Notes under the pieces: model-generated
Seen by the model: only the letters and a program-made list of their open reading frames with translations
What the model was told of the DNA's origin: nothing
Databases searched by the model: none
In this document: in pieces, positions 11,604 to 25,575 of the stretch
Position numbering within the stretch: position 1 is the stretch's first letter
How the letters are laid out: each line of letters opens with the position of its first letter
DNA from: Viridothelium virens
Taxonomy: Eukaryota; Ascomycota; Dothideomycetes; Trypetheliales; Trypetheliaceae
Assembly: GCA_010094025.1 (NCBI GenBank)
Contig: ML991813.1
Location: 62,001-126,000, forward strand
Direction of reading: 5' to 3'
DNA length: 64,000 nucleotides
Program-made: the position numbers and the translations under genes

Positions 11604-13541
11604 ATCTCTATTTAATGGAGATCAGTAAGGCTTTCCACTTTTCGGACAAGGAGACTTGGTGAATTGAGGTTTCGAAGCTGAACGTTAGTTGTCGAGCTAA
11701 CAACAGGCGCTAGGTACGATGAACGGAAGACATCGTTGGAAGCAATGTGCGAGCGATAATAGCAGCTGAGGATAGGAAGGGTCTCAGGAAGTTTTAGTAC
11801 GATTCGCTATATGGGCAAACGTCCAATCTAGCGTGTCCGGATGCCATGGGAAGGCAGTTTGACAAGCGACCTATTCTGGCCAATCAAATGTAGTTTGTGA
11901 GATGAATTTAATGGATGTACCACTCCGAATACTTCTGAAGGTCCTCCTCTTGCTCGGCAGATACACACTGGAGCCAATATTTTCCAAGGGAACCTGGCCA
12001 ACCTGGCGTACTGACATTTGAGTTTCCTCGGTCAATACCGATCTGCCTTTACTCGTTTGAAATGCACCAATGGTGTATTGAGCATATGATATTCATGCTT
12101 TTCCGAAGGCCAGGCCGAATGATATCAGACCTCAAGGAACGCTGATTGACCACGAGACCGAGCTAAGTAATCCGATCCCTTGTTCCCGTGTGTGTACGCG
12201 TGCTAATGGGGCGGTGCTTGCGTCTCTGGATCCAGGGAACCCGTATACTGACGAGTCGCCTCCGTAGCTGAGGCTAAACTGATGGTATTTCCCTCATTTC
12301 TTGAAGGCTCTCGAAGTCAATCTGCCCAAAATCTCCATCGGACTGGCTCAAGGCGAGGAGTTAGCCTTTGGAGTAGCGCTCGCCCAACACTCGGCCTGCT
12401 AGCCACATCTGTTGAGCGGTTGCCATCACCTCACAGATGCGGATTGGTCGAACGGGAAGGTCATCCTCACGACCATGCGAAATGTCAATAGCTGGATACT
12501 GCAGCAGTCAGGTCAGCCATTTTTAGGACCTACTTCGATAGGACGGGCAAGAAAGGATGGAAAATTCAATCGGTGATCACGTGGTCATACACTTCCTAGA
12601 ACGAGCGATACTCTACCTAAGGTGGGCACTTACTCTCTCGTCTCTTCCATTCCTCTCCTTAGCATCACTTGCGACTTTCGGACTTCGTTAGCAGTCGCGT
12701 ACAAGAATGAAGTGGCTTATCCAAACTCGAACGCACGATAATTTCCATTCATCATTCAAAACACCACGGAAACTGGTTCTCGACTCCACACCAGATAGTC
12801 CTACAGGTAATGTCAAGATGGCTAGTGGACGTCGAACATCTCTGAAGGGCTCAACCCACACCATATACCTTGAGCCTTCTTGGGTCTAGTGTCTGAAGCT
12901 CCAAGATAAGGTTGACAGGCTAGTCTCGCGTGGAACTGCTGTATGGAATAAGCTTTACGAGAGTGAAGACATCTTCGCAAATTCCACTTAGGGAAGCTGC
13001 CGTAGCTTTACCTCTTTCTAAATTCATGACGGACGGCGAAGGATATTGTCATGTCCAAAAAGTCGGTTTGTTCGACTTGCCGCATCCGCTGCGATTGAAT
13101 CTCGTTTCGGACCATCTGCTCGATAGATCTTCTCATGCGAATTTGAGCAGTTCAAGGAAGCTTGGCCCATTACCATCTTAATGCAAAAAAGAACGGCACG
13201 CTCAGCAGAGGAGCACGTGCGATCAGTCCGCGAGCTCGCGCTTCATGCTAGGACAAGAAGGGTTCTTCAGAGAATGTAAAGAAGGAGTGGAGAAGCGGAG
13301 AAGTGCAGTGGAGAGGTGTTCCTGGGTCTAGAGCGAGAAGCGTTGATCTCCCGCTGATGACCCCTGTACGACGTCACAGGCCCCTCCAATTGTATCATAA
13401 GGTGCCTAATTATAGCGTAGTTGTCGTAAGGCAGATATGTAATCTCCAACTCTCTCCTTCGCAACGCTCAATATATAGGTACTTACTTTGAAGATCCCAT
13501 CTCATCTACTGCCCTTGGAACCACCTGAATCTTTGCCCAAT
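11604..13541. other. Intergenic stretch with weak coding hints only
   Basis: Nothing firm. A frame at about 12298-12420 reads plausibly (KALEVNLPKISIGLAQGEE) but is closed by stops and has no partner exon that I can name. A frame at 12707-12889 starts at an ATG but shows no domain. The right end is the 5' flank of the DUF4336 gene. Confidence 0.4.
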
Positions 13542-14463
13542 ATGACGTCGAAACTCATTCCCCCCAACCCTTCGGAAGTCATGGTGATTCGAAAAGTCAC
13601 GCCAAACATCACTACCCTTTCAGCACCCTTCTCTCGGTTTGGTCGGGTTAAAATTGGTGGTAGAGGGACAATCGGTACGTGTTGTTCATTTCTGATATCC
13701 TGCATGTAGCCATTTTAATCATCCCGCAGTCCGGTTGTCATCCGGTGCACTCGCAGTTTTCTCTCCTGTCGCTCTGACACCAGAGGTAAAAGAGACGGTC
13801 AGGGGCATGGGGGAAGTCAAATATATCGCGGCTCCTGATCTAGAGGTAAGTGGAAGCTACAAAACTAAGCCGAAGGCATCTGAACTGACAATTCAACAGC
13901 ATCATATCTTCCTAGGACCCTGGCATGATGAATATCCATCTGCCAAGGTTATTGGACCTGAGGGTCTTGCGGAGAAACGGGCAAAACAAAAGAATGAAAA
14001 TGTTCCGTTCAGCGTCATCTTCTCATCAAAGGACAAAGAGGCTAACAAGGTTGATCCTGAATTTGATGCTGACTTCGATCATGAATACGTCGATGCTCAT
14101 CCAAACAAGGAGCTTGTCTTTAACTTCAGGCCTGATAAGACTCTGATTGAAGCTGATCTACTATTCAATCTACCAGCCACGGAGCAATACAGCAGGCACG
14201 GCGAGTCGCCCACCTCTGGCGTGCTCACCCAATTCTTCAACTCCATTAATAATACTCGTGGCAATGCGATCTGGCAGAAACGCTTGATTTGGTATGCGTT
14301 CAGTGCCAGTAACCGGACATCATTCAATGCAAGTATTGCCAAAATAAATAAATGGGATTTCAATCGTATAATTCCCTGCCATGGAGACGTAATCGAAACA
14401 GACGGCAGAGGCATTTTTCAAAAGGTCATGGAATGGAACTTGCAGGCTGCCCAGAAGAAGTAG
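13542..14463 (+). CDS. DUF4336 protein with metallo-beta-lactamase-like fold
   Basis: Three exons (13542-13674, 13730-13845, 13900-14463) give 270 residues. The protein matches what I know of DUF4336, a family in fungi, plants and cyanobacteria related to metallo-beta-lactamase hydrolases but of unknown reaction. Visible hallmarks are VIRKVTPNITTLSAPFSR near the N terminus, the strand pair VRLSSGALAVFSPVALT, KYIAAPDLEHHIFLGPW across the second splice, AKVIGPEGL, and a late PCHGDVIETDG that would supply a metal-site-like histidine. The ATG at 13542 is chosen because it is the first in frame; upstream codons in that frame have only TTG. Introns are 55 and 54 bases. The gene ends 324 bases before the FHIP gene on the same strand. 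Substrate and location are unknown. Confidence 0.82.
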
Positions 14464-14787
14464 CGAGTGAAACCACTTTTTTTTTTTTTTGAGGATCTTC
14501 TATCGAACTTTGTTGTAAAATACAGTGGGAAAAGGGTCGGATCAGGCGCAGAAGGGTCGGAATTTGCTTTTAATCTTGGCGATTGTAACTGTTGAGGGAT
14601 TTGCTAAAGTAACAAGATAATGTAAGAATGACTTATCCAAGGCTTGGTGTACGTGGCATGCTCTCGATTACCTGAACATGTGAAACTCGTTTGATGAACT
14701 CTGGAGCGCGTTGCTGATTCACGCGCTTTCGCGACTCAAACTTCACACCTCAACCTCATCCCTCCGCGACATGCGCGGAAGCCACCC

Positions 14788-17700
14788 ATGGACTTTGTGA
14801 GTGTTGCTTTTGCCCTTTCTATGATTAGACTTCTAATCCCAGCAACCTAGTGGTCCCGGTTGATTGGCGGTGGTGGATCCGAGAAACGGCAACCTGCTCC
14901 AAACAATCCCCAGCAGCGTCTGGCACGCTTCCGACGGATATATGATCAAACCTTGGTAATGCTTGCTTCTGAAATTTATCAAAATGACGGCAACTGACTA
15001 TTTGATAGCAAACATGGCATAAGAAAGCGTCTCTGTCCTCCGATTCCCAAGCCCTCGATAATGTGCGAAGCAACTTCCAGCGACTGACCTCGTACTTGCA
15101 TGATGAGTCGCGGTCGCCAGCACCTCATCTCTGCATATCATATGCAGCATCCTCACAAATTTATACTACGGTAGCTAGGATTGCCTCGGTCTCTCAAAAT
15201 GAAGGCATTGTTCGCGAAGCAGTGGCCTTCTACGGCGCCCTCATTGATAGCGAAGAGGAGGATTTCCTGGCCAGTCCTGTATTCGCAGGTTCCTTGATGG
15301 CCTTTGTGGGCAGGCTGACGGGATCTGGAGCTATGCTTCTGGGAATCGATACTTCTGCAGAGATTGTGGAATTGCTCTTCGGAATCGCAGCCAAAATTAG
15401 GCTGGAGCCTGACATATTGCCAATATGGTTCACATCAGAGACACGGAATGGACGCGATCTCCAGTCACAAAAGACAAACTTTGCGGGTGTCACACAAAAG
15501 GATGATTTCCCGTTATGCTATCAGCTTATCGATCATGTCCATCACGAGGGTAGGATTGGCGACTTTGCAAGGACGGGTTTGCTGTACATCTTCGAGTCTG
15601 CCGCACACTCCAATACTCTGGAACAATGGCTTGTCGAAAGCGATATGCCAACTCTCATGGCTACCGGGCTCGGTGCGCTTTACAGCCAGTTGAGCAGGAA
15701 ATTGTCGATTCTGCATCCCGCCGACGAGCTTCCAGTCATACTATCCCTGTCCGACTACGCTGATTTGCAACCCTCTAAAGACGCCGAGAGTCTATTTTCG
15801 CCAGCTTTTAGTGTGGAAATGGATACATTTCTTTCTTACCTTACATTCTGGCAGGATGTGCTGCAGCATTGCAAATCCGATGATGTAAAGGCTACCTTGA
15901 TCGACCATTTCCAGATTCTATTCCTGCAACAACTCTTGTATGCGCATTTTTCAAGAGAACCTCTCGTTCATGTATGGAGACTGACAACTCGCAGATATCC
16001 GTCGTTACTCGAGTCATCCGATGTGGATGGCGGATCGTCCGTAGCGGTATTGACCTATTTGCGGCGTATTCTTGACTCCCTTGAACACCCAGACCTAGTG
16101 CATATGATTCTGCAGTATTTGCTCGCGTTACCGGAACCAGCCCCGTCCAGGCCAGCGCCTCCACCACGATCTCCTACAACAGAGAAACGGAGAATGTCGT
16201 TGATGCTTCTGAAGGAACCCGAAAAGGAGGAAGACAAGCTGTCTCCTTCACTTTTCAATCTTGTCGATCTTATAATCAACAGCTTATCGTCGAAAAATAC
16301 TCAGACGGTCATCACAGCCCTAAAACTTGTGTCCTTGATTCTTGACAAAGACCACATCTATGCTGTATCCACTCTTGTGCGGAGTATGCCGTGTAGAAAC
16401 AAATCACCTCAGCGTACCGTGGGGGCACTTGATGCGGAAGTCGATGCATACCTTGCCTTGGCAGAAGGTGTAGGTGGCGATCAGGAATTGGAAGAAGCTT
16501 ATGGAGATCATTTATCAGATATCCAGATGGTCCTGGAAACTCATCCATGCTCGGCTCGATTCCTGATACCGCCCATGATCAATAACCCTAACCTCAACCA
16601 ACATCCGACCTCGGGCCTCTGTCTCAAACCCGTCGATATACACTATCTTAGCAACGATGACCCGATGTTCACATCACTTCTACGAATCCTCGAAACATTC
16701 TTCACCAATAACGTGGAGACCAACCTAGGCTTGACAGATGCAATCATCAACCTCGCATCCTGTCCCTGCATCCGACTCGAAGGGTGGCTCGCCATTGACC
16801 CGCTGAAGTACCAATTCCCCGACTCAACCCATGATCTCCAATCTCCTCTCCTCACCAAATCCCCCACCATTGCGCCCTCCCAACCCTCCTCCCAACCCTC
16901 CTCCCAATTCGCCTCCCTCCACCTCGCCCGCCGCCGCCCCGCCTTCGCCACCCGCGACACCCCCCGCCTCCTCTCCACTCTCCGCTTCCTCACCACACAA
17001 CTCCACCTCCTCCGCCACACCATCCCGTCCCTCGACACCCTCATCCAGAATCGTAAAGAAGTCTTCCAAGTCACCGCCTCCCTCGATGCCGCTGGCACCA
17101 CCTCCTCCGACCCACCTCCGCGCTCCTCCTCCCGCCCCTCCATCGACATCTCCACCACCACTGGCACAAGCACCGGCACCGGCGCCACGACCCCGGCTGC
17201 CCCCCACGCAGTCCCAAAGCTAGAGTCAGTGCCCCAGCACGCGCTGGCGCGCTCGGCCAGCCCCTCGAGATCTCGGACCAGCTCGCCGCGCGGGAGGAAC
17301 CTGCGCTCGGAGGTTGGGGCAGGGAGTCCGGTGGCGAGGTTGTCGTCTTCGCCTGCGCCGACGACGGTGTCGGCGTCTTCTGCGTCGTCGAGGGCCGCGG
17401 CGGTCTTGTCGCCTACGGCGGTACAGGCGCGGGGAGCTATGAGTCCGGCGGGCAGAGGGGCTGGGACGGGGACGCCGAGGAGTGGTGGGGTGGGAGGAGG
17501 TGGAGCGGGGGCGGGAGGTTTCGCGCAGTTGAGTCCTGCGGTGGCTGAGCTGGATGCGAAGGTTTTGAAGAGGAGGGTGCGGTTCCCGCTTCGAGCGCCG
17601 GGAGAGGAGAGTAGGGTAGGAGAGGAGCGATCATTTCAGGCGGATGATAAAGGGGACGGGAAGGAGGTCAAGGAGGCGAGCTTGAATCATGTGTTGACGA

Positions 17701-17789
17701 ATATTGTCATTTTACAGGAGTTTATTCTAGAGATCGCGGCGGTGTTGCAGGTTAGAGGGAACTTGTTCGAGGATGTTAGATTTGTATGA
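14788..17789 (+). CDS. FHIP-type FTS/Hook-interacting protein (RAI16-like)
   Basis: Subunit of the FTS-Hook-FHIP complex, which links early endosomes to dynein; Aspergillus nidulans FhipA is the fungal reference. Exons 14788-14796 (only MDF), 14851-14955 and 15009-17789 give 964 residues. The N terminus MDFWSRLIGGGG followed by NPQQRLARFRR and the helical repeat region, including FPLCYQLIDHVHHEGRIGDF and GLLYIFESA, match the family. A conserved block near TSLLRILETFFTNNVETNLG closes the domain. The region from about residue 640 to 880 is Ser/Pro/Ala/Arg/Gly-rich and probably disordered. Its DNA (about 16830-17560) is strongly strand-biased, C-rich then G-rich. A final helix, LNHVLTNIVILQEFILEIAAVLQVRG, is typical of the family C terminus. 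The nine-base first exon is inferred from splice signals and the conserved start. Confidence 0.9.
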
Positions 17790-18156
17790 GACTTCAGCAT
17801 TTTATATCAAAGTCAATGTTAGGGTCCTTGCTGTGCATACTTCTTTTTACGGAGAGTTAGAGCAGACGGATGTTGCAGAGAGACGAGATGTATTGGGGCC
17901 GAAGACTTGATCCACGTCTGAAGAGCTTCTCAACAAGTGCGCCTTCTTGACCCCTCTGAGACTACGATTGTATCATCAAAACTAGGATACATTGCTACTA
18001 ATGTTAATTTCATCATCTCGCTTGCAGCTCATCATATCCTAACCCGGAATTTTCCTACATCAAACAGGACAAGTACCAGAAGAAACTTTAAGTGTGCAAC
18101 TGCGTTTTCCTATTGCTCGCTTAGACTCCCAAGTATAGCAAGAAGAGCGACGACAA
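17790..18156. other. Short convergent intergenic region
   Basis: Separates the FHIP stop from the 3' end of the minus-strand gene. No feature seen. Confidence 0.5.
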
Positions 18157-19733
18157 CTATCGATTCCATATTAGCCTTTTGACCTCACCTGCTTGTAAGA
18201 AACCTAGGGAAGAAAAAGGATCAAAATGTGATGGAAAACCTTACCACCAGCTGCAGTCACGATATATGAAGATATGGTCCATGCAGTGCTCACATCGCCA
18301 GTTTTGAGCATATATACTAATCCAGTCCCGAAACTGAAGACAACTGGAAACAACACCACCACCGAGAGGCGAACAGGGGACCAGCGGTAGATCAGCTCGA
18401 GCGAGTACCGGCTCTCAATTGGGGCACAGTTCGTTTCTAGGTTCTTTTGAACCCAAAGCGTCCAAGCATTGCTCACATCGTTGTCTGGATACCATCGTGA
18501 GGTCTTGTAGGCGCGGAAAAAATACGATAGTGTGTTCTCTTCTACTTTGGATAGGTTGAGCTTGACGTGAGAGCCCCGAGCTACATCACACTGTATCAAA
18601 CAATAACAAGTCAGGCAAAAGGATTTGTCAGATGTGGGAAGAAGGGTAGGCAAGGGGAATATACCTCGTAAAGGCCAAAGCGGCACAGAGACTTTAGCGA
18701 AACGTATTCACGCCAGCCCCTAATGAACCTCACTTCCTTTCGTAATTGATTGAAGAAAGTTCCGTCATTCTCAAACTTTACAGGCTTCTCGCTTGGATCG
18801 TTAGAGCCTTTAGAAAACCAGCCGATGATGAGGACCGACGGCTGTGTATCATCTCGAGACCTAGATCTCAACAATTCATGGATTAATGCGTCGAATGCAT
18901 TGCGGTCGAGTCTTGATGCATCATAACTTGCACTTTCTGACTTTGGCTCTTTGGCCTGGGCATTCTCTACGGAAGACATATCTCTCGTATAAGCCTGTGA
19001 CATTTCCGATGTTGCGTTGATGCCTGCTGAGGCCGCCGAAGGATGCTTGTCATCATTGCTAGCTCGTTGGCATGAATACAGTAACGTAGTGTTCGAGGAC
19101 TTACCCTTGAAGTGCGTGGCCCTTGTGCTCCTGAGGTTCTTGATCTTGCCTCGATGTTTCTTGCGGAATGGACTGGCCTTCTTTGTCTGGAAAAACAAGC
19201 TTCGTCAATTTTTTAACGGTATCCATATAGTGCACACGTTCCTCTAAGATCTCATGGTGGCCATTCCAGCTCCGAGCCCGCAGGAGGAGATGCCACAGAG
19301 GTAACATGATTGGCGAAAGTAAATCCCAGAGCTGATGACAACTTCGCACCCTTGGGTACTCTTTTTGCGTGTCCACAATTATTTCTCTCACAGATTGGAC
19401 GACATATTCGCAAAATTCCACGAAGCCGCCATCTTAGTAGATACGATATGCCGCCTGTATTACCGTAGCTTCGCGAACTGTTAACCCAGTGCGTCGAGCG
19501 CATCGCTTCTCCGCCCAAAGCCAGTTCCCGTAGACTGGCTTTTGGACAGATGGTATTCCATCCAGCCGGCCCTTTTCCTCTGGCCCCTCTGTTGAATTTG
19601 CTCCGGCGATGAGAGGCGTGTTGACATTCTCGAGATCGGCGGGCGGGTTCTCGATGTCAACAGGGCGATGCTCGTCATCCGGCATGCTGTTTAGAGCTTG
19701 CAGGGATGGTGTAGAGTAAGCTTGAGGTATCAT
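18157..19733 (-). CDS. Hypothetical protein with C-terminal two-helix membrane anchor, 5' exons uncertain
   Basis: I recognise the general type (a fungal protein with a polar front and two closing helices) but no named family. The back half is well defined. Exon 19058-18665 ends in IRGWREYVSLKSLCRFGLYE. It is joined over a 74-base intron to exon 18590-18245, which holds FRAYKTSRWYPDNDVSNAW and the helices LSVVVLFPVVFSFGTGLVYM and AWTISSYIVTAAG. A short last exon ends with a stop at 18157; two acceptors (exon start 18203 or 18191) keep the same frame. The exon ending at 19105 (KLTKLVFPDKEGQS) joins 19058 cleanly. The front exon beginning at ATG 19733 is in the same frame but runs into a TAA at about 19437, so either an unusual intron of about 100 bases removes it or the gene is damaged there. 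I could not decide. Confidence 0.55.
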
Positions 19734-20522
19734 AGGCAGTGAGAGATGACATGTAGCCTAGAGAGCTGACCGCATCGCTGCATCACTTCCTCTACAGCCT
19801 TGCATCCTAGGCAGCAGCGATTTCAATGAATGGTGAGCCGACATTTAGCCAGAGCAAGAGTGTGGGAGCTTGAGATAAACGTCACACGAAAGGGTCACTG
19901 GAGTATATCGTCTGCCAAGCGCATCAGGCTTCTAGATTGCGAAGTCAAGAAGAGGATAGCAAGCGCGGTAGAAGAGGTAGAGCCAACCTGGCTACGCTGC
20001 CTGTACGGGTAAGACGTGTAGGTACCTAGGGTACTCTATCGTAGGCGTCGAATAGCGATAACCCCCGCACCTCCGCCTGCCCCTGCGCATACGCCCACGC
20101 ATGCATATATAGGGAAGGAGCAGTTGTTCGCCGTATTTATTGATTGAGAAAATGGAAGTTCGTGTTGGATATGACCTTAGAGCAATATCAATCAGGACTG
20201 AATCGTTCTGATCAAATCAATCGATATTGCGGTAGGTCCTCGTTAGTGAAATAATGGTACTCTATTAAATCTATCTTATGTTGGGTTGGGTCGTGTCAGA
20301 GACTCCACAGATGTACAAATCTAGATTCTAATGAGGGACTGTAGAATGCGAAGGAAGCCCAGCCCCTACATTCTATCTAGTTTACAGTGAAAGTGAATTT
20401 AAACTAAGCTGCACATACCTCGTCTCATCTTCGTTCCCGCGCTTTTGTCCTCTTAGCTTAGAGTCAGACTTTGTTTTTCTTTTTTTTCTGTGCAAACGTC
20501 CACCAGCGAAGCCTGTCGCCTC
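19734..20522. other. Intergenic, nothing seen
   Basis: Between the 5' end of one minus-strand gene and the 3' end of the next. No coding exon or RNA gene recognised. Confidence 0.5.
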
Positions 20523-22858
<2,336 letters not shown>

Positions 22859-24063
22859 GATCGATCGATCGGCACGATGCCTTAGAAATACTAACTTAAC
22901 AGGACTTTGGATTGGTGTCACGACAACGTCTTAAGACTGAATTGACTTTGCCCTCTACGAATCCGATTGCAGACAGGGAAAAACACAAGAAGAGGACAGT
23001 ATTGGTGGTGTCGTGTCCCAGATTTCTTAACCATAATAAGGTTTAAGGACCAGATGGAATTCATTATGACTAAGGTTGCAGTATTCATGCAGCCCAAGGG
23101 AGCTGAAACAATCGGATAAGTGGGACCGAAAGGGGAATTGTCAAAGAACCCCTGCGCTCCCGGTGGGCAATGCATCGCGCCCTAGAGCTTGGATCCTTCG
23201 CGTTTGCGACAGAGTTGTTTCCTGGGAGTTATTTGTTGTACACAGACTGGCTAAGGTTAACTATTCGATTTAGGGTGATGGGCTTGGGGTACGAATGGTA
23301 TGAGCACGGGAACCATTATAAAACGATCACAGGTCCTGAAAGCTCTTCTGATTTTATCTCATATAGGTGGTTGAGATCGTGAGTCTTTGATGGAGGTAAA
23401 AGGCTCCAAGGGAGTTGTGTACCGGCGGGGACAGTCGTAAGCAATTTCCGAGACCAAATAAGACGGAATATGATTGACCAATCAAGCTAGCCTATTGATA
23501 GGGCCGCGTAATCCTCGTAATCCTCATCCTTACGTTGAGGCACAGAAGTACACCAAGGGAAGGGTGAGATCCGTGCATATCGTACCTCAACTGGTTGGTT
23601 GAAATCGAGTCCTCACCATTTGCAATTTTGACAAGAAAGTCTGATCATCTATATGAGTGACTGTGTGTAAGAATGTGATTCGAACTGAAAGGCAGAGCCA
23701 CTAGGATTCAATACAGATACAGATATAAAAGATAATAAGATTATATAGTGGAGACCACGGTTTTCCGACAATCTTTTCTCCTTTCTCCTCCGCCCACCCT
23801 CAAAGCCTTCGGCGTGCTCAACGATGGGCGTTCGCATAACATCAATGTATCTACCGCACACGTCAGTAGAGCAGATAGCCGCCAATAATCTTCGCCGCGA
23901 AGTGTGACTGACATTTGTTGAAAGGCAATTAGTAGCGTTGGGGTTCTTTGGTTAAGTTCATGGTTGCTGCTCCATTTGTATCAGCGCATACCGTAGATAG
24001 TCCCGTCTGTGGTTCTCCGATGAACCTAGACCTTATCGCCCGAAGTGGCAATGTATAAAATCG
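22859..24063. other. Upstream region of the mutase gene, no gene seen
   Basis: Holds the divergent upstream regions of the mutase gene (minus) and the gene starting at 24123 (plus). Short frames on both strands lack motifs or exon partners. Confidence 0.5.
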
Positions 24064-24275
24064 CTGGGGGTTGCCCGAACACTTTTGTTCTATATTGTAT
24101 TTTGAGAACAAAGATCACCACAATGAAACGTAGAATTTCCGCTACTACGCTTCCTATCTCACCATCGAACTCATCACCCTCTTCATCAAGCTCGGCAGAT
24201 GTCATCACGCCCGACAGCTCTTCAACAACGCGTCTCACTACAGTACCAGGACAAAAGTGTTCGGGCAACCCCCAG
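24064..24275. repeat. Inner hairpin: perfect 25-base inverted repeat, copies 1 and 2
   Basis: Bases 24064-24088 (beginning CTGGGGGTTGCCCGAAC) and 24251-24275 are exact reverse complements over 25 bases, enclosing 162 bases. Copy 1 lies in the 5' leader of the gene at 24123. Copy 2 lies inside its coding frame, where it encodes GQKCSGNPQ. Beyond the perfect core, copy 2 continues in similarity with copy 3 (see 24786-25575) and carries an extra CCCCAG unit. I see no clear target-site duplication. Confidence 0.85.
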
Positions 24276-25133
24276 CCCCAGCAATCTTCCCGCGCCAGCG
24301 AGCGGAAACGAATTTTTTTGTGTGGCTGCGAAGAAGCGGAGAGCAAAAGTACATATGAATATCTCGGCTTCAACTCCGATACCGCCCAGGCTATCTGGAC
24401 TCGCTATAGCACAAGAGATCCTGACATGCCTTATGGCTTTTTAGACTTTGCAGAGGGTCAACTCGGCTATATATTGTCGGGACCCAGCTCTGATTCTCAA
24501 GAATGTAATGAATTTATGACCAGGGTTGGAGTCAAACCTTGGCTGCGCCAAGCAATTCTAATGGACGAGTTTGCGGATCTCCGAAACACGGCTACTTGTG
24601 TCTTTTGGATTATGGATACTATGGAAATGCGATACCGTAACCTGCTCTCAATGATCTACAAAAATCAGATGATGGTTGAAAAGAGAGGCCACAAACCAGG
24701 ACAAATTGGATCTCTCTCAAAAACTCCCTTAACAGATGACCCAACCTGTAGGAAGCGTGGATCATCCCTTTCAGCACCCTCTCAGACAGTACTACAACAA
24801 ACGTATTCGGACAACCCCCAGCAATTTTCTCGCGACAGCGAGCGGACGATGCTGTTTTGGGCGAAAGACATTGAGCAATGTGAGAGCGTATACAACGAGC
24901 AAACTGGAGAGATTGACTTGGATCCATCGTGTTACTGTTCTGGTGGGTTTTCTGGAGGACGAAAAGTTCTGAGCTACTGGACATCACAGCGAGAATTAGC
25001 AGATAGATATGCTCAGTGGGCCAAATATAGAAGCCCAGACTCTGGTATTGGTATTATCCAAATTGCACCGCCCAATTCCTGGATTAAACAGTTATCTCCC
25101 TTATATCTCTGGTATGATGGCTGCTCTATATAA
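24123..25133 (+). CDS. Fungal hypothetical protein with internal repeat; frame continues beyond a stop
   Basis: I do not know the function. From ATG 24123 (good context, CCACAATGAAACG) the frame gives 336 residues and stops at TAA 25131-25133. The same frame resumes directly after the stop and stays open to 25451. That continuation reads DSWKQVIWHSRGFKSLPKHL, IGHITSGLNTKY and YNEIKESDLLTVEVDGE, which is what I expect at the C terminus of this lineage-specific fungal family. So the gene is either interrupted by one nonsense codon or is spliced in a way I could not find. Candidate introns near the stop break the frame. The protein holds an internal duplication: PGQKCSGNPQ...ASERKR and QQTYSDNPQQ...DSERTM, coinciding with repeat copies 2 and 3. 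Residues near RELADRYAQWAKYRSP and IIQIAPPNSWIKQLS are the most family-like. Confidence 0.55.
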   Translation: MKRRISATTLPISPSNSSPSSSSSADVITPDSSSTTRLTTVPGQKCSGNPQPQQSSRASERKRIFLCGCEEAESKSTYEYLGFNSDTAQAIWTRYSTRDPDMPYGFLDFAEGQLGYILSGPSSDSQECNEFMTRVGVKPWLRQAILMDEFADLRNTATCVFWIMDTMEMRYRNLLSMIYKNQMMVEKRGHKPGQIGSLSKTPLTDDPTCRKRGSSLSAPSQTVLQQTYSDNPQQFSRDSERTMLFWAKDIEQCESVYNEQTGEIDLDPSCYCSGGFSGGRKVLSYWTSQRELADRYAQWAKYRSPDSGIGIIQIAPPNSWIKQLSPLYLWYDGCSI

Positions 25134-25575
25134 CCACAAGATTCTTGGAAACAGGTCATATGGCACTCTCGCGGCTTTAAGTCACTCCCAAAACACTTAA
25201 GGCACCTTAACAAGCACAATTTGTGGATCGGACATATTACATCTGGCTTAAATACCAAATATACAAATCGGGGTCATTATAATGAGATCAAGGAGAGCGA
25301 TTTGCTGACTGTCGAGGTCGACGGAGAGAACGCGAAGGCCATACAATGGGCTTTCTGTATGGAACAGGCGGTGGATGATTTCATGGAAAAGGGTAAAGTC
25401 AGGGGATGGATCCATCGCCTGGGAAGCCTAGCAGCGAAGTCAACAAGCTAAGGACCCAGCTCATCATGAGTTTTGTGAGTCAGGACAGCTACTGGGGATC
25501 ATCTTGTGGTGGAGATGGCTGCGTGTCGCGGGAAAATTGCTGGGGGTTGCCCGAACGTTTTTGCTGTAGTACTGT
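24786..25575. repeat. Outer inverted repeat, copies 3 and 4 (52 bases each)
   Basis: Bases 24786-24837 and 25524-25575 are inverted copies of one 52-base unit, aligned without gaps with about 45 of 52 positions identical. The shared core is AAAATTGCTGGGGGTTG. Copy 3 is within the coding frame of the gene at 24123; copy 4 lies about 70 bases after the end of its extended frame. The same core occurs in copies 1 and 2 at 24064 and 24251, so four copies sit within 1.5 kb, outer two on plus and inner two on minus. Confidence 0.8.

Noticed and set aside
12282-12560. Protein-like fragments around KALEVNLPKISIGLAQGEE and a following frame with DADWSNGKVILTTMRN
   Set aside because: The two pieces are in different frames with stops between them, and I could not name a family; too weak to call a pseudogene.
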